This document shows positions 17,881-26,234 of a DNA stretch of 64,000 bases, piece after piece (position 1 is the first letter of the stretch; each line of letters starts with the position of its first letter). The DNA comes from Deltaproteobacteria bacterium (GTDB lineage: Bacteria; Myxococcota_A; UBA796; UBA2385). The stretch covers positions 1 through 64,000 of the forward strand of contig JAEUKK010000090.1 in NCBI GenBank assembly GCA_016792625.1, written 5' to 3'. A model generated the notes under the pieces. The model did not search any database and was not told the DNA's origin. It saw only the letters and a program-made list of their open reading frames with translations. The position numbers and the translations under genes were made by a program.

Positions 17881-19179
17881 ATGACCGCCGCGCCGCGCAC
17901 CCCGACCCTGCCCCGCACGCTGCTCTGCCCGGCGCTGCTGCTCGCCGGCCTGCTGCTGGCCCTGCCCGCGGCCGCGGCCAAGGGCGCGCCGCCGCCCCTG
18001 CTGCTCGCCGAGAGCGTGCCGGTCGAGACCACGCTCGACGACCCGGCCATCCCCGACGCGGCCCCGCTCTGGGTCGAGCTCATCGACAGCGCCAAGAAGA
18101 GCGTCGACATCAGCCAGTTCTACGTCTCGCCGCGGGCCGATGACCCCAAGGCCCGCCCGGGGCCCGACCGGCTGGCGCCCGTGCTCGAGGCCGTGGCCAA
18201 GGCGGCCAAGCGGGGCGTGAAGGTGCGCATCCTCGCCGACGCCAAGTTTCAGAAGACCTACCCCGCGGCGCTGGCCCGCTTAGACGCGCTCGATGGGGTC
18301 GAGGTGCGGCGCTACGACCTCGACCCCATCACCGGGGGCGTGCAGCACGCCAAGTACTTCATCATCGACGATGAACGGGCCTGGGTGGGCAGCCAGAACT
18401 TCGACTGGCGTAGCCTCGACCATATCCATGAGCTCGGGGTGGCCATGGCCACGCCCGAGCTGGTGAACCCGCTCAGCGCCGTCTTCTCGCTCGACTGGGA
18501 GCTGGCCGGCGGCGCGCCGCCGCCCCCGCCCATCCCGGCGAGCAAAGAGTGCACGAGCCCCCAGCCGCCGCCGCCCTGGGCGCCGATGGCCTACGGGAGC
18601 GGCGAGGTGCAGGCCCTGCTCGCCGCGAGCCCGGCCCGCCTGCTGCCGCCGGGCGTGCCCGAAGAGCTGCCCCTGCTGCTTGAGCTCATCGACAGCGCCA
18701 AGCAGAGCGTGCAGATCCAGCTGTTGAGCTACGCGGTGGTCGGCTACGACAAGGTCTACTGGGACCGCCTCGACGCCGCCCTGCGCCGGGCCGCCGCCCG
18801 CGGCGTCGACGTGCGGCTCATCATCGCCGACTGGAGCAAACGCAAAGGCAAGATCGAGCCCCTGCGCAGCCTCGACGTGCTCAAGAACGTCGAGGTGCGT
18901 TTTGCGGTCATCCCGCCCGCCGCCGAGGGCCCCATCGAGTTCGCCCGGGTCGCCCACGCCAAGTACGCCGTGGTCGACGGCCAGCGCGCCTGGCTGGGCA
19001 CCTCGAACTGGAGCCGCGACTACTTCGAGGCCAGCCGCAACGTGGGGCTGTTTGTGAACGGCGCGCCCTTCGCGGCTGACCTGTCGCGGGTTTTTGGCCG
19101 GGTGTGGGAGGGGGTCTATGCGGAGGCGCTGTACAAGGCGAAGGTAGATGAAGGGGGTGAGGGGAAGGGCGGGGGTTGA
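17881..19179 (+). CDS. Exported phospholipase D-family protein
   Basis: 432 aa with a Sec signal (hydrophobic stretch to AAAAKGA, about residue 35) and two complete HKD motifs: HAKYFIID (about 158) followed by GSQNFDWRS, and HAKYAVVD (about 360) followed by GTSNWSRDY. Two-HKD architecture is that of secreted or membrane-linked PLD, cardiolipin-synthase-like or nuclease-type enzymes. GGAGCCCCG lies before the ATG. Substrate (phospholipid or nucleic acid) cannot be told from sequence. The stop is 15 bp from the convergent SUMF1-like gene with no terminator between them. Confidence 0.87.
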   Translation: MTAAPRTPTLPRTLLCPALLLAGLLLALPAAAAKGAPPPLLLAESVPVETTLDDPAIPDAAPLWVELIDSAKKSVDISQFYVSPRADDPKARPGPDRLAPVLEAVAKAAKRGVKVRILADAKFQKTYPAALARLDALDGVEVRRYDLDPITGGVQHAKYFIIDDERAWVGSQNFDWRSLDHIHELGVAMATPELVNPLSAVFSLDWELAGGAPPPPPIPASKECTSPQPPPPWAPMAYGSGEVQALLAASPARLLPPGVPEELPLLLELIDSAKQSVQIQLLSYAVVGYDKVYWDRLDAALRRAAARGVDVRLIIADWSKRKGKIEPLRSLDVLKNVEVRFAVIPPAAEGPIEFARVAHAKYAVVDGQRAWLGTSNWSRDYFEASRNVGLFVNGAPFAADLSRVFGRVWEGVYAEALYKAKVDEGGEGKGGG

Positions 19180-19194
19180 GCCCCGATCGGCGGC

Positions 19195-20724
19195 TCAGGG
19201 TGCGGTGCGCGCCAGCCGCAGGCCGAGGTCGGCGAAGCGGTCGCTGGGCGGGATGACCCCGCGCGAAGACACCCGCGAACGGTAGGCCTCGGCGCTCCAG
19301 CTGCCGCCGCGGGCCACGCGGTCGGTGCCGGTTGCGGGGCCAGTCGGGTCATCGACGGGGCCGCTGGCATAGGCTGCGCTGTCATACCAGTCTTGGGTCA
19401 TCTCCCAGACGTTGCCGGTCATGTCGTAGGTGCCGCAAGAGGTGCCCGCGCGGGCGCCCACGGGCTGCGTCGCGCCAGCTTCGGCGTCGCCCACCCAGCC
19501 CACCGCCGAGGCCGTGGCGCTGCCCGAGAAGGGCAGGTCCTCGCCGCAGCGCGCGGCCCCCTCCCACTCGGCCTCGGTGGGCAGGCGGTAGCCCTCACAG
19601 CTGACCGGATCGACCTCCACGGCGCAGATCACCGAGCTGCCCGAGCCCCGGCAGGCGTAGCAGCTCTCGAGCCCCTCGAGCGCCGACACCGCGTTGGCGA
19701 AGGCCGCGCCTTCGTGCCAGCTCAGCGTCTCGACCGGGCAAGAGGCGCCGCAGCTCGTGTTGTTCGAGGGGTTGTAGCCCATGAGCGCCTCGAACTGCCC
19801 CTGGGTGACCTCGGTCTGCCCGAGCAGGTAGTCGTAGCTGAGCGTCACGGGGCGGGTCGGGGACTCGTCGGCGTTGCAGTCGAACTGGCCCGGCGTGCAG
19901 CCGACGTCGAAGGTGCTGGCGCAGAGCTCGACAAAATCGACGCCACCGGCGCTCAGGCTCACCCCGCCCGAGCCGCAGGGCAGCGCCACCACGGCGCTGG
20001 CGGTGCTCTGCTCACCCGTCGCCTCACCGTCCGAGGCGCGCACAGCGCAGGTCCACTCCTCACCGGCGGCGGTCACGCGCAGGGGCACGGTGTCACCGGG
20101 CCAGGTGCCGTCGACCGCGCCGTCGAAGTCCACGCCGTTGACCTGCCAGTGGACGGTGTAGGTGAGCGGATCGCCGTCGGGGTCAACGCTGGGGCTGAGC
20201 ACCGCGCACTCGAGCGCCTCGCCCGGCGTCGGCGCGGCGGGCAGGAGCGCGACGCCCGGCGCCGAGGGCGCGGCGTTGCCGATGATCACCTCGGCCACAA
20301 CGCCCTCAGACACGTTGATCCCGTCGGTGGCGCTGACCTCAACCGACCACCGCTCGCCCTTGGTGGTGGCCGAGGGGGGCACGAGGTCTTCGGTCCACGC
20401 GGGCTGGACCTCGCCGTCGCGGCTCCACACGTAGAGGATCGTGACCGCGTCGCCGTCGGGGTCCTCGGCCCCGCCAGCCACCTCGACGTAGAGCGCGTCA
20501 TCGGTGGTCGCGTCGCCGGGCCAGAGCTGGATGATCGGCGTGGTGGGCGCCCCGTTGGTCGCGCCGTCTGCGCCGTCCGTCGCGCCGTCTGCGGCGCCGT
20601 CTGCGGCGCCATCATCGGCGCCGGCGCTGTCTTCGCCTTTGTCCGCCTCGCCCACGCAGCCCGCGCTGAGCGCCAGCGCCGCCGCGCAACCCCAGCCTGC
20701 CCACAACCGCCGCTTGTTCGCCAA
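19195..20724 (-). CDS. SUMF1/formylglycine-generating-enzyme-like lipoprotein
   Basis: 509 aa starting at TTG (20724) behind a perfect AGGAGGT. Leader ends LSAGC (Cys23); an Asp/Gly/Ala linker of short repeats (DGAADGAADGATDGADGA) follows. Residues about 65-270 form two Ig/PKD-like domains with Asp-rich loops (DPDGDAVTILYVW, DPDGDPLTYTVHW). The C-terminal 230 residues are an FGE-sulfatase (SUMF1) domain: LGQTEVTQGQFEALMGYNPS, LPTEAEWEGAARCG, YDMTGNVWEMTQDWY, RVARGGSWSAE. This fold occurs in both FGE enzymes and binding proteins; the paired active-site Cys of true FGE is not evident, so a non-enzymatic surface role is likelier. Confidence 0.87.
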   Translation of the reverse strand: MANKRRLWAGWGCAAALALSAGCVGEADKGEDSAGADDGAADGAADGATDGADGATNGAPTTPIIQLWPGDATTDDALYVEVAGGAEDPDGDAVTILYVWSRDGEVQPAWTEDLVPPSATTKGERWSVEVSATDGINVSEGVVAEVIIGNAAPSAPGVALLPAAPTPGEALECAVLSPSVDPDGDPLTYTVHWQVNGVDFDGAVDGTWPGDTVPLRVTAAGEEWTCAVRASDGEATGEQSTASAVVALPCGSGGVSLSAGGVDFVELCASTFDVGCTPGQFDCNADESPTRPVTLSYDYLLGQTEVTQGQFEALMGYNPSNNTSCGASCPVETLSWHEGAAFANAVSALEGLESCYACRGSGSSVICAVEVDPVSCEGYRLPTEAEWEGAARCGEDLPFSGSATASAVGWVGDAEAGATQPVGARAGTSCGTYDMTGNVWEMTQDWYDSAAYASGPVDDPTGPATGTDRVARGGSWSAEAYRSRVSSRGVIPPSDRFADLGLRLARTAP

Positions 20725-20790
20725 GGTCCACCTCCTGCGCGCTGGGCGCAGGCGAAGCTACCCGGCTGGGAGCGGAGCTGCCGCCGCTTG

Positions 20791-20936
20791 GCGCGCCCCT
20801 GCGCTGCGCTCCGGGTCGGCCCCCCGCCTGGGGTTCGCGGGCCGCTCCGCCGCGGCCAAGGTCCGCGCCGGGCCCGCTCCGCCGCCGCTGCGCCCCGGCC
20901 GGCTGCGCCGCCCGCGGGGGGCCTCGCGCGGGGGGC
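20791..20936. repeat. 146-bp GC-rich direct repeat B1
   Basis: Matches 23101-23246 at 144 of 146 positions by my alignment, same orientation. The two copies exactly bracket the two-gene ImmA/IrrE module. Internal palindromes include GGCCGCTCCGCCGCGGCC-type stems. No coding frame. Confidence 0.85.
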
Positions 20937-21015
20937 CTCGCGCGGGGGGGCCTGCGGCGTGGGAGAGTCCATGGCGGCGAGATACACGCGCCAGCGACCC
21001 GAGGAGCCCGCAGCC

Positions 21016-22428
21016 ATGCCCACCGCCGAAGAGCTCGTCCGCGCGCTCCGCGCGCTCCGCGGCATCGAAGCCCCGGCGGCAGCGCCCTCCTCACCGCTCG
21101 ACGCGCTCAGCGCGATGGAGGTTGATGTCGCCGCGAGCGCCGCTGGGCGCATCACCCCCACGGCCGGCGCGATGGGGACCGTCTACTGGCTGCAGGGGCC
21201 AGCCCAATCGGTCGAGCTAAACGACATCAAGCGCATCACCAGCGCCTTGAACCGCGCCCGCGCTTCGGTCGAGGCGGGCGAGCGGGCCGAGGCGCACCGC
21301 ACGCGGCTGAGCTTCGCGCCCGAGCCCTGCGATACGCGCGGTGACGACGCGCCGGCCAAGCACGGCTACCGCCTCGCCCGCAAGCTCCGCGAGCGCCTGG
21401 GCCTGGGCACCGCGCCGATCACAGACCTGCGGGCGCTCCTCGCCGAGCGGCTCGGGGTCTGCGTCGAGCCGCACCGCTTCGCAGGCCGCAGCACCACCGC
21501 CGCGGCCGTTCTCGACCACCGGCGTGCGGCCGCCCTCATTCTGCTCGACCCCAGCGCTGCGCCCATTCAGAAAAACGCCCGCCTGCTGCGGGTGGCGATG
21601 GCCCACGAGCTCTGCCACTTGCTCTTTGACCCGCCGCAGGGCCACGGCGTCGGGCTCAGCCTCGACTTGGCCGCCGAGCAGGCCGCCGAGGCCGGCACGC
21701 CCCGCGCCCCGACCGAGGCCCAAGAGGCGCTCGAGAAGCGCGCCCGTGCCTTCGCAGCCGAGCTGCTGTTGCCCTGCGAGGGCCTCGCCGCCCTGGCGGC
21801 CGAGCGGACCATGGCCAGCCGCGGGCCCCAAAGCCACCGAGAGCGCATCGCCCAGGCCGCCGATCGGTTCGACACGCCGCGCGAGATCGCCTTCTGGCAC
21901 ATCAAGAACACCCAACACATCGACATGGACCCAAGCGTACTTTTCACGGTCGACCCGCCGAGCACCTCGCCGCTGCCCGCCCGGATCATCGGGGGCGCGC
22001 CAAAGAGCGCGGCCCCCCGCCCGCAGAGCGCCCGGGGCGCCTGGGCGCAGGTCGAGGCTTGGCTGGGGGCGCCCACCTCGGGCTCCGCAGCCGAGGGCGC
22101 TGCCGCCGACGCCACCCGCGCGCGCCTGGGCCTGCTGCAGGCCCGCCGCGACGACGGCGCGCCGATGACGCTCGCGACCGATGTCATGCTGCTGGTGGAA
22201 GACCTGGTCGACAATGGTCAGCTCGGGGCCGTTGACCTGCTGGTCGAGACGTTCATGCCCGAGGCCTGGCCCCTCGAAGTGGGCAGGGGCCTGCTTCGCC
22301 AGCTCCTCTGGTTGGAGCCTCGGCCCCGCGGGCTAACCGCGCTGAGGGGGCGGGTCGAGGCGGCGCTCCGGGCCGCGCCTGGATGGGACGAGGCTCGGGT
22401 CGCCCGGTTCATGGCGCGGGCCCAATGA
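21016..22428 (+). CDS. ImmA/IrrE-family metallopeptidase
   Basis: 470 aa. Residues about 90-330 are an ImmA/IrrE-type Zn peptidase: MAHELCHLLF carries HExxH (about 197-201), and EKRARAFAAELLLP supplies the downstream Glu and the typical helix. A C-terminal helical extension of about 130 residues follows. ImmA/IrrE proteases cleave repressors or regulators of mobile elements and DNA-damage responses (family knowledge). I chose ATG 21016 (GAGGAG upstream); 20971 is also possible. The stop overlaps the next start (ATGA), so the two are co-translated. The pair sits between near-identical 146-bp direct repeats, like a cassette. No HTH at the N-terminus was evident. Confidence 0.82.
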   Translation: MPTAEELVRALRALRGIEAPAAAPSSPLDALSAMEVDVAASAAGRITPTAGAMGTVYWLQGPAQSVELNDIKRITSALNRARASVEAGERAEAHRTRLSFAPEPCDTRGDDAPAKHGYRLARKLRERLGLGTAPITDLRALLAERLGVCVEPHRFAGRSTTAAAVLDHRRAAALILLDPSAAPIQKNARLLRVAMAHELCHLLFDPPQGHGVGLSLDLAAEQAAEAGTPRAPTEAQEALEKRARAFAAELLLPCEGLAALAAERTMASRGPQSHRERIAQAADRFDTPREIAFWHIKNTQHIDMDPSVLFTVDPPSTSPLPARIIGGAPKSAAPRPQSARGAWAQVEAWLGAPTSGSAAEGAAADATRARLGLLQARRDDGAPMTLATDVMLLVEDLVDNGQLGAVDLLVETFMPEAWPLEVGRGLLRQLLWLEPRPRGLTALRGRVEAALRAAPGWDEARVARFMARAQ

Positions 22429-23096
22429 CCAGCCCAACTGTTCTGCGGTGGAGTCCGAGCGCAGCTGCGCCGGTCTCCTGCGGTCTGTGTGCATCGACCG
22501 CCCACGATGGTCTGCACCTCGGGCTGATCGTGTGCGAGGAGAACCAGCGCCACTACGTGCTCCACATGGGCTGGCACCAAGAGAAGCTCATCGCTGAGCT
22601 GCCCAATGCGCAGCGCTGGTGGCACGTGAGGCCCACCTTCGACGATGACGAGCTCGAGGCCCTGACGAACTTCGCGAGCCTGGCCCAACGGAAGCTCGAC
22701 GTGCAACGACTGCCCTTCGGCCTCAGCGCCCAAGACGCGCGGTTCACGCGCGCGGGGGCGGTCGAGCTCGGCGCGGCGAAGGGCCTCAACTGCGTCACCT
22801 TCGTGCAGATGCTGTTCAAGGCGGCGAAGGTGCCGCTGCTGCTTGCGCCCGGGCCCGAAGACCTCGACGAGGCCCGTGTCGCCGAAGACCGAGAAGCACA
22901 GGCGCGCCTGGTTGCGACGCTTCGCGAGGATGCCCCTCTGCACGCGCAGTCCGTCGAGACAGAGGTCGGCGCGCCGCGGGTGCGGCCTGAGGAAGTGGCG
23001 GCGGCCTCGGGGATGGCCCCGCGGCCGGTGGGCTTCGCCGACGCGATGAGGGCGGGTGTAGTGGTGCGACGCAAGGTGATGGCTGATCGGCGCTGA
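22425..23096 (+). CDS. Putative Cys-His enzyme (NlpC/P60- or YiiX-like, permuted order), partner of ImmA/IrrE
   Basis: 223 aa overlapping the peptidase gene by 4 nt. The only catalytic-looking features are a conserved-looking His-containing strand (HYVLHMGWHQE, about residues 38-48) and a Cys at a helix start (GLNCVTFVQMLF, about 120), the order expected for a circularly permuted papain-like/NlpC fold. No signal peptide or TM. It may be the effector or the substrate of the neighbouring peptidase. No family confidently recognised, so the enzyme call is inference. Confidence 0.6.
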   Translation: MTSPTVLRWSPSAAAPVSCGLCASTAHDGLHLGLIVCEENQRHYVLHMGWHQEKLIAELPNAQRWWHVRPTFDDDELEALTNFASLAQRKLDVQRLPFGLSAQDARFTRAGAVELGAAKGLNCVTFVQMLFKAAKVPLLLAPGPEDLDEARVAEDREAQARLVATLREDAPLHAQSVETEVGAPRVRPEEVAAASGMAPRPVGFADAMRAGVVVRRKVMADRR

Positions 23097-23100
23097 GCGG

Positions 23101-23246
23101 GCGCGCCCCTGCGCTGCGCTCCGGGTCGGCCCCCCGCCTGGGGTTCGCGGGCCGCTCCGCCGCGGCCAAGGTCCGCGGCGGGCCCGCTCCGCCGCCGCTG
23201 CGCGCCGGCCGGCTGCGCCGCCCGCGGGGGGCCTCGCGCGGGGGGC
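23101..23246. repeat. 146-bp GC-rich direct repeat B2
   Basis: Second copy of the element at 20791-20936 with only two substitutions seen; starts 5 bp after the stop of the second cassette gene. The rest of the 321-bp gap (23247-23417) has no coding frame; a short CGTCGTCGTCGAAG-like direct duplication lies near 23290 and the SD of the nuclease-like gene near 23410. Confidence 0.85.
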
Positions 23247-23417
23247 TGCAGGGGACCGGCGAGGCGCCGCCGCGCAGGTCGCCGTCCAGCGTCGTCGTCG
23301 AAGATCAAATCGTCGTCGAAGGCTGGCCGCTGCCGCCACGCGCGCTGGCGACGCAGCCGAGGGTACGGCGGGGGGAGGCGGGATAGGTTCTCGGCGCCTT
23401 CACTGCAGAGGAGCCCC

Positions 23418-24353
23418 ATGAGCCCGCGACCGGCCACGCCCGACGATGCGCTCACCCTCGCCAACGCCCTAGACGAGGCGTGGCACGCGCAGCCGCGCAG
23501 CTTTGAGCGCGAGGCCCTCAGCCGCTTCTGGGGCCTGCTCAGCCTCGCGGCCGGGGTGCTGTCGCCAGGGCGGCCCCGCGCGCTGCTGCGGGCGGCGACC
23601 GTGCTGCGCAACGCGCGCTTCCAAGGCGCCGAGATCCGCGAGATGTTCTTCGACAACCAGGAGTACACCGAGGTCGACGGCATCTTCTTCAAGGTCGGCT
23701 CGACGCTCGGGCACCTGCAGGGCGACGAGGCCTGGGTGGTCGAGGTGGAGCGGAAGGCCGCCCACAGCCAGGGCGACTACTACAAGGCCGTTCAGCGCGC
23801 GAAGAAGTTCGCGCACCTGCTCGGCGGCCGCTTCGGGCTGCGGGTCCGGCCCGTGGTGATCTTTGAGGATGAGGCTGGCCGCTTCAGCGCGGAGCCCTTC
23901 GACGGCGAGGTGCTGCTCATCCCCATGGGCACGCTGCGCCGGCGCACCCAGGGCCTGCGCTTCCCGGGGCTCGCCGACCTGCCGGGCGTGGCCTGCGACA
24001 AAACCCTCGTGAAGCTTGCGCTGCTCCGCCAGCTCACCGCGGCCGACCCGCACCACCCCGGCGGGTATCGCGGGCCGATGGGGCTGGCGCGGGCGGTCGA
24101 GGCCACCGGCCTTGACCTGCACCTGCCGGTGGTCGGCCACCAGCGCACCGACGCGCTGCCCAGCTCGCTGCGCGACTACCTGCTGCACGCGCGCGAGGCC
24201 GACGCGCACTTGCAGACGCGGATCGAGAATTACCTCAGCGAGCTCGTGCAGGCCGGCGCGCTCGAGACCCTTCACCAAGCCCCGCGGCTGTCGATCGCGG
24301 GCGGAGACGCCGTGCTCCGCCTGCTCGCCTCTGAGCGAACGGAGCTTCAATAA
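23418..24353 (+). CDS. PD-(D/E)xK nuclease-like protein
   Basis: 311 aa. Residues about 85-130 read EVDGIFFKVG, then WVVEVERKAAHSQGDYYKAVQRAKKF: an acidic residue in a strand, E-x-E-x-K on the next strand, and a following basic helix, the layout of restriction-endonuclease-like (PD-(D/E)xK) folds. The N-terminal 80 residues are helical; residues 140-190 are beta-rich (RPVVIFEDE, EVLLIPMGTL); the C-terminus is helical. No SD beyond GAGGAGCCCC, well placed. The stop overlaps the next ATG (TAATG), so the pair is an operon. Likely a nucleic-acid-acting defence or repair component (inference). Confidence 0.62.
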   Translation: MSPRPATPDDALTLANALDEAWHAQPRSFEREALSRFWGLLSLAAGVLSPGRPRALLRAATVLRNARFQGAEIREMFFDNQEYTEVDGIFFKVGSTLGHLQGDEAWVVEVERKAAHSQGDYYKAVQRAKKFAHLLGGRFGLRVRPVVIFEDEAGRFSAEPFDGEVLLIPMGTLRRRTQGLRFPGLADLPGVACDKTLVKLALLRQLTAADPHHPGGYRGPMGLARAVEATGLDLHLPVVGHQRTDALPSSLRDYLLHAREADAHLQTRIENYLSELVQAGALETLHQAPRLSIAGGDAVLRLLASERTELQ

Positions 24354-25048
24354 TGCCCAGCCCGAGCGTGTTTTACTTCCCCATCGTCGCCGAGGAGCAG
24401 GCGCTGCTGCTTCGCCTGCGGCAGCCCGACCTCGCAGAACGCCGTGCCGAGCTGCCGGAGCTGCTCGAGCTGATCGCCAGCGAGCGGATCAGCGCCGCCG
24501 ACCTCGAGCAGGCCCTGCAGCTCTGGGCCGCGAGCCGCCAGCGCGAAGACCTCGACGCCCGGTTCGAGAACTTGGAGGCCCGCCTGCAGCAGCGCATCGA
24601 CCGGGGCCTCGCCGAGATCGAGGGCCGACTGTCTCGGCGCATGAGCGAGGCCGCCCCCGCCGAGCCCACGCCGCCGTCGGCCCCGCCGCCGCCGAGCCCA
24701 CCGCCCGCCGAAGCGGTGCCCAGGGACGCCAACATCGCCTTCCGCATCGCCGGCGATCTGGTGTGGGGGCCGACGGCCCGGCAGTTCTACATCGCGGTGT
24801 GGCGATGGCTGCTGGCCCACGGGCGGGTCGATCTGGACCAGCTGCCGATCCGCACCGGCAACAAGCGCTACCACCTCGCCGCCGAGCCCACGCACCCCAC
24901 CGGTCGCCCTTTCTTCAGCCCCGCCGAGCTTAGCCCTGGCCTCTACCTTGAGACGCACATGTCGCGGGCCAACGCCATTAGCTACGCCGTTCGGCACCTG
25001 AACGACTACGGCGTGGCCTTCGAGATCGTCGTCGGCGAGGGTGTATAG
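24353..25048 (+). CDS. Coiled-coil plus C-terminal domain protein, partner of nuclease-like protein
   Basis: 231 aa, overlapping the nuclease-like gene by one base. N-terminal helices (1-60), a coiled coil (about 65-100; LDARFENLEARLQQRIDRGL), a Pro-rich linker (PPSAPPPPSPPP), then a compact C-terminal domain of about 100 residues (RQFYIAVWRWLLAH, RPFFSPAEL, LYLETHMSRANAISYAVRHL). I do not recognise the C-terminal domain. The architecture suggests an oligomeric adaptor or target-recognition subunit for the nuclease-like partner. Confidence 0.65.
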   Translation: MPSPSVFYFPIVAEEQALLLRLRQPDLAERRAELPELLELIASERISAADLEQALQLWAASRQREDLDARFENLEARLQQRIDRGLAEIEGRLSRRMSEAAPAEPTPPSAPPPPSPPPAEAVPRDANIAFRIAGDLVWGPTARQFYIAVWRWLLAHGRVDLDQLPIRTGNKRYHLAAEPTHPTGRPFFSPAELSPGLYLETHMSRANAISYAVRHLNDYGVAFEIVVGEGV

Positions 25049-25104
25049 GGCGGCAGCCTGAACCAAATCAACTGCCGAGGCCGGGAGCGCGCGCGACCGC
25101 TCGC

Positions 25105-25232
25105 CTCGCGCGCGCCAGCCGGGCCAGAGGGCCGCGCCAGCGGGCCGCGGCGGCCGGAGGGCGCGGCGGCCGAGGCCCTGGGGGCCGAGCCCGGCGGACC
25201 GGCGCCGACGGCCGGCGGCCGGCGGGGCGCCC
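25105..25232. repeat. GC-rich repeat C1
   Basis: About 128 bp that shares its ends with C2 at 27470-27590 in the same orientation: CTCGCGCGCGCCAGCC at the left, GGCGCCGACGGCCG ... CGGCCGGCGGGGCGCCC at the right; the middles differ. C1 and C2 bracket the HEPN/BolA-like/decayed-gene segment. 25049-25104 and 25233-25416 hold nothing else recognisable. Confidence 0.6.
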
Positions 25233-25416
25233 GGATCAGCGCGACCCGAGCCCGACGCCGAGGGCCCGCGCAGCCGAGACGCGCGCCGGCAGCTGCGGGG
25301 AGCGTCCTTGACACAACTGATGCCCCTCGGTGCTGGATAAACGCCAGACCTCAAGGCGCCGCACGCTTGCGGGCGGGACCGAAGCGGATAAAGAACAAAG
25401 GAAAGTGGGAGCCTGG

Positions 25417-25866
25417 ATGGCCGCGCATCAGCGCCACAACGACCTGAACTCGATGACGAAGGCCTCCATCGCCCGTCGCATGGACGCCGAGCAGCTCTTC
25501 GCCGCTCAGCGCTGGGCGGGCGCGATGTACATGGCCGGGTACTTCGTGGAGTGCGCGCTCAAGGCAAGCCTGATGGAGTGCTTTCACGTGGCTGATCTTG
25601 GTCAGCTCAACGCCGAGCTCACCCGGCGAACCCATACCCAGGTCGAGACCACGACCCACAGCCTGACCATCCTGATCGAGCTGCACCCGGAGCTGCAGCG
25701 TCGGCGCCGCGCCCCGCTCCTGCCCCGCAACCAGCCGCTGATCGCCGCGCTGCGTGTGGTCGCCCCATGGTCCTCGACCTGGCGGTACAGCCCGGTTCTC
25801 CGCACAGCGGCAGACGCAGGGCAGTTCATGGCCGCGCTCGACCCGATCAGCGCCGCGCTGCGCTAA
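25417..25866 (+). CDS. HEPN-domain protein
   Basis: 149 aa, mostly helical. The segment AQRWAGAMYMAGYFVECALKASLMECF matches the core helix pair of HEPN-domain proteins. The usual HEPN RNase signature R-x4-6-H is not evident, so it may be an inactive or nucleotide-binding type. The open frame extends to a GTG at 25330, but the ATG at 25417 has GGAG upstream (GTGGGAGCCTGG). The next gene follows 18 bp later on the same strand and looks BolA-like; the two probably form a unit, perhaps toxin-antitoxin-like (inference from context). Confidence 0.65.
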   Translation: MAAHQRHNDLNSMTKASIARRMDAEQLFAAQRWAGAMYMAGYFVECALKASLMECFHVADLGQLNAELTRRTHTQVETTTHSLTILIELHPELQRRRRAPLLPRNQPLIAALRVVAPWSSTWRYSPVLRTAADAGQFMAALDPISAALR

Positions 25867-25884
25867 GCTACCCCCGAGGCCTTG

Positions 25885-26229
25885 ATGACCCGTCCAGCCA
25901 TCTCCCCCCGCAAGCGCCCGACCGCCGCCGCTCGCCGTGCGGAGCGGGCCGCTCTCAAAGCCAAAACCGAAGCCGCGCTGCGTGGGGCCTTCGGCGACCA
26001 AGCCCAGATCGCCATCGAAGACGGCTACCACGACTACATCCGGGTGCTGATCGCATCGCCGCTCTTTGAGGGCACGCCAGAGCACGTGCGACAGGCGAAC
26101 ATCCACGCGGCGCTGAACGAGGGGCTCAGCCCTGCCGAGCACGCGCTGATCACCATGACCCTTGGCTACGCGCCCGACGAGCCAGAGTACACCTGGGCGC
26201 TGCGCGAGCTGACCGAGCGCGCGAGCTGA
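25885..26229 (+). CDS. BolA-like small protein
   Basis: 114 aa: a basic Ala/Arg-rich N-terminal 25 residues, then IAIEDGYHDYIRVLIASPLF, EGTPEHVRQANIHAALNEGL and AEHALITMTLGYAPDE. The order strand-strand-helix-helix-strand with a His and a V-LIAS-x-LFEG strand resembles BolA/IbaG proteins (VVVS-x-x-F-G ... R-x-x-x-V-x-x-AL ... IHAL-x-x-x-x-x-TP-E). The BolA Fe-S ligand context cannot be verified. TTG at 25882 also possible; GAGG precedes the ATG. Coupled to the HEPN gene, an unusual neighbour for BolA. Confidence 0.5.
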   Translation: MTRPAISPRKRPTAAARRAERAALKAKTEAALRGAFGDQAQIAIEDGYHDYIRVLIASPLFEGTPEHVRQANIHAALNEGLSPAEHALITMTLGYAPDEPEYTWALRELTERAS

Positions 26230-26234
26230 GCGGC

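Noticed and set aside
19393..20970. N-terminal extension of the ImmA/IrrE protein
   Set aside because: Antisense to the SUMF1-like lipoprotein and then runs through repeat B1; the peptidase starts at 21016 or 20971.
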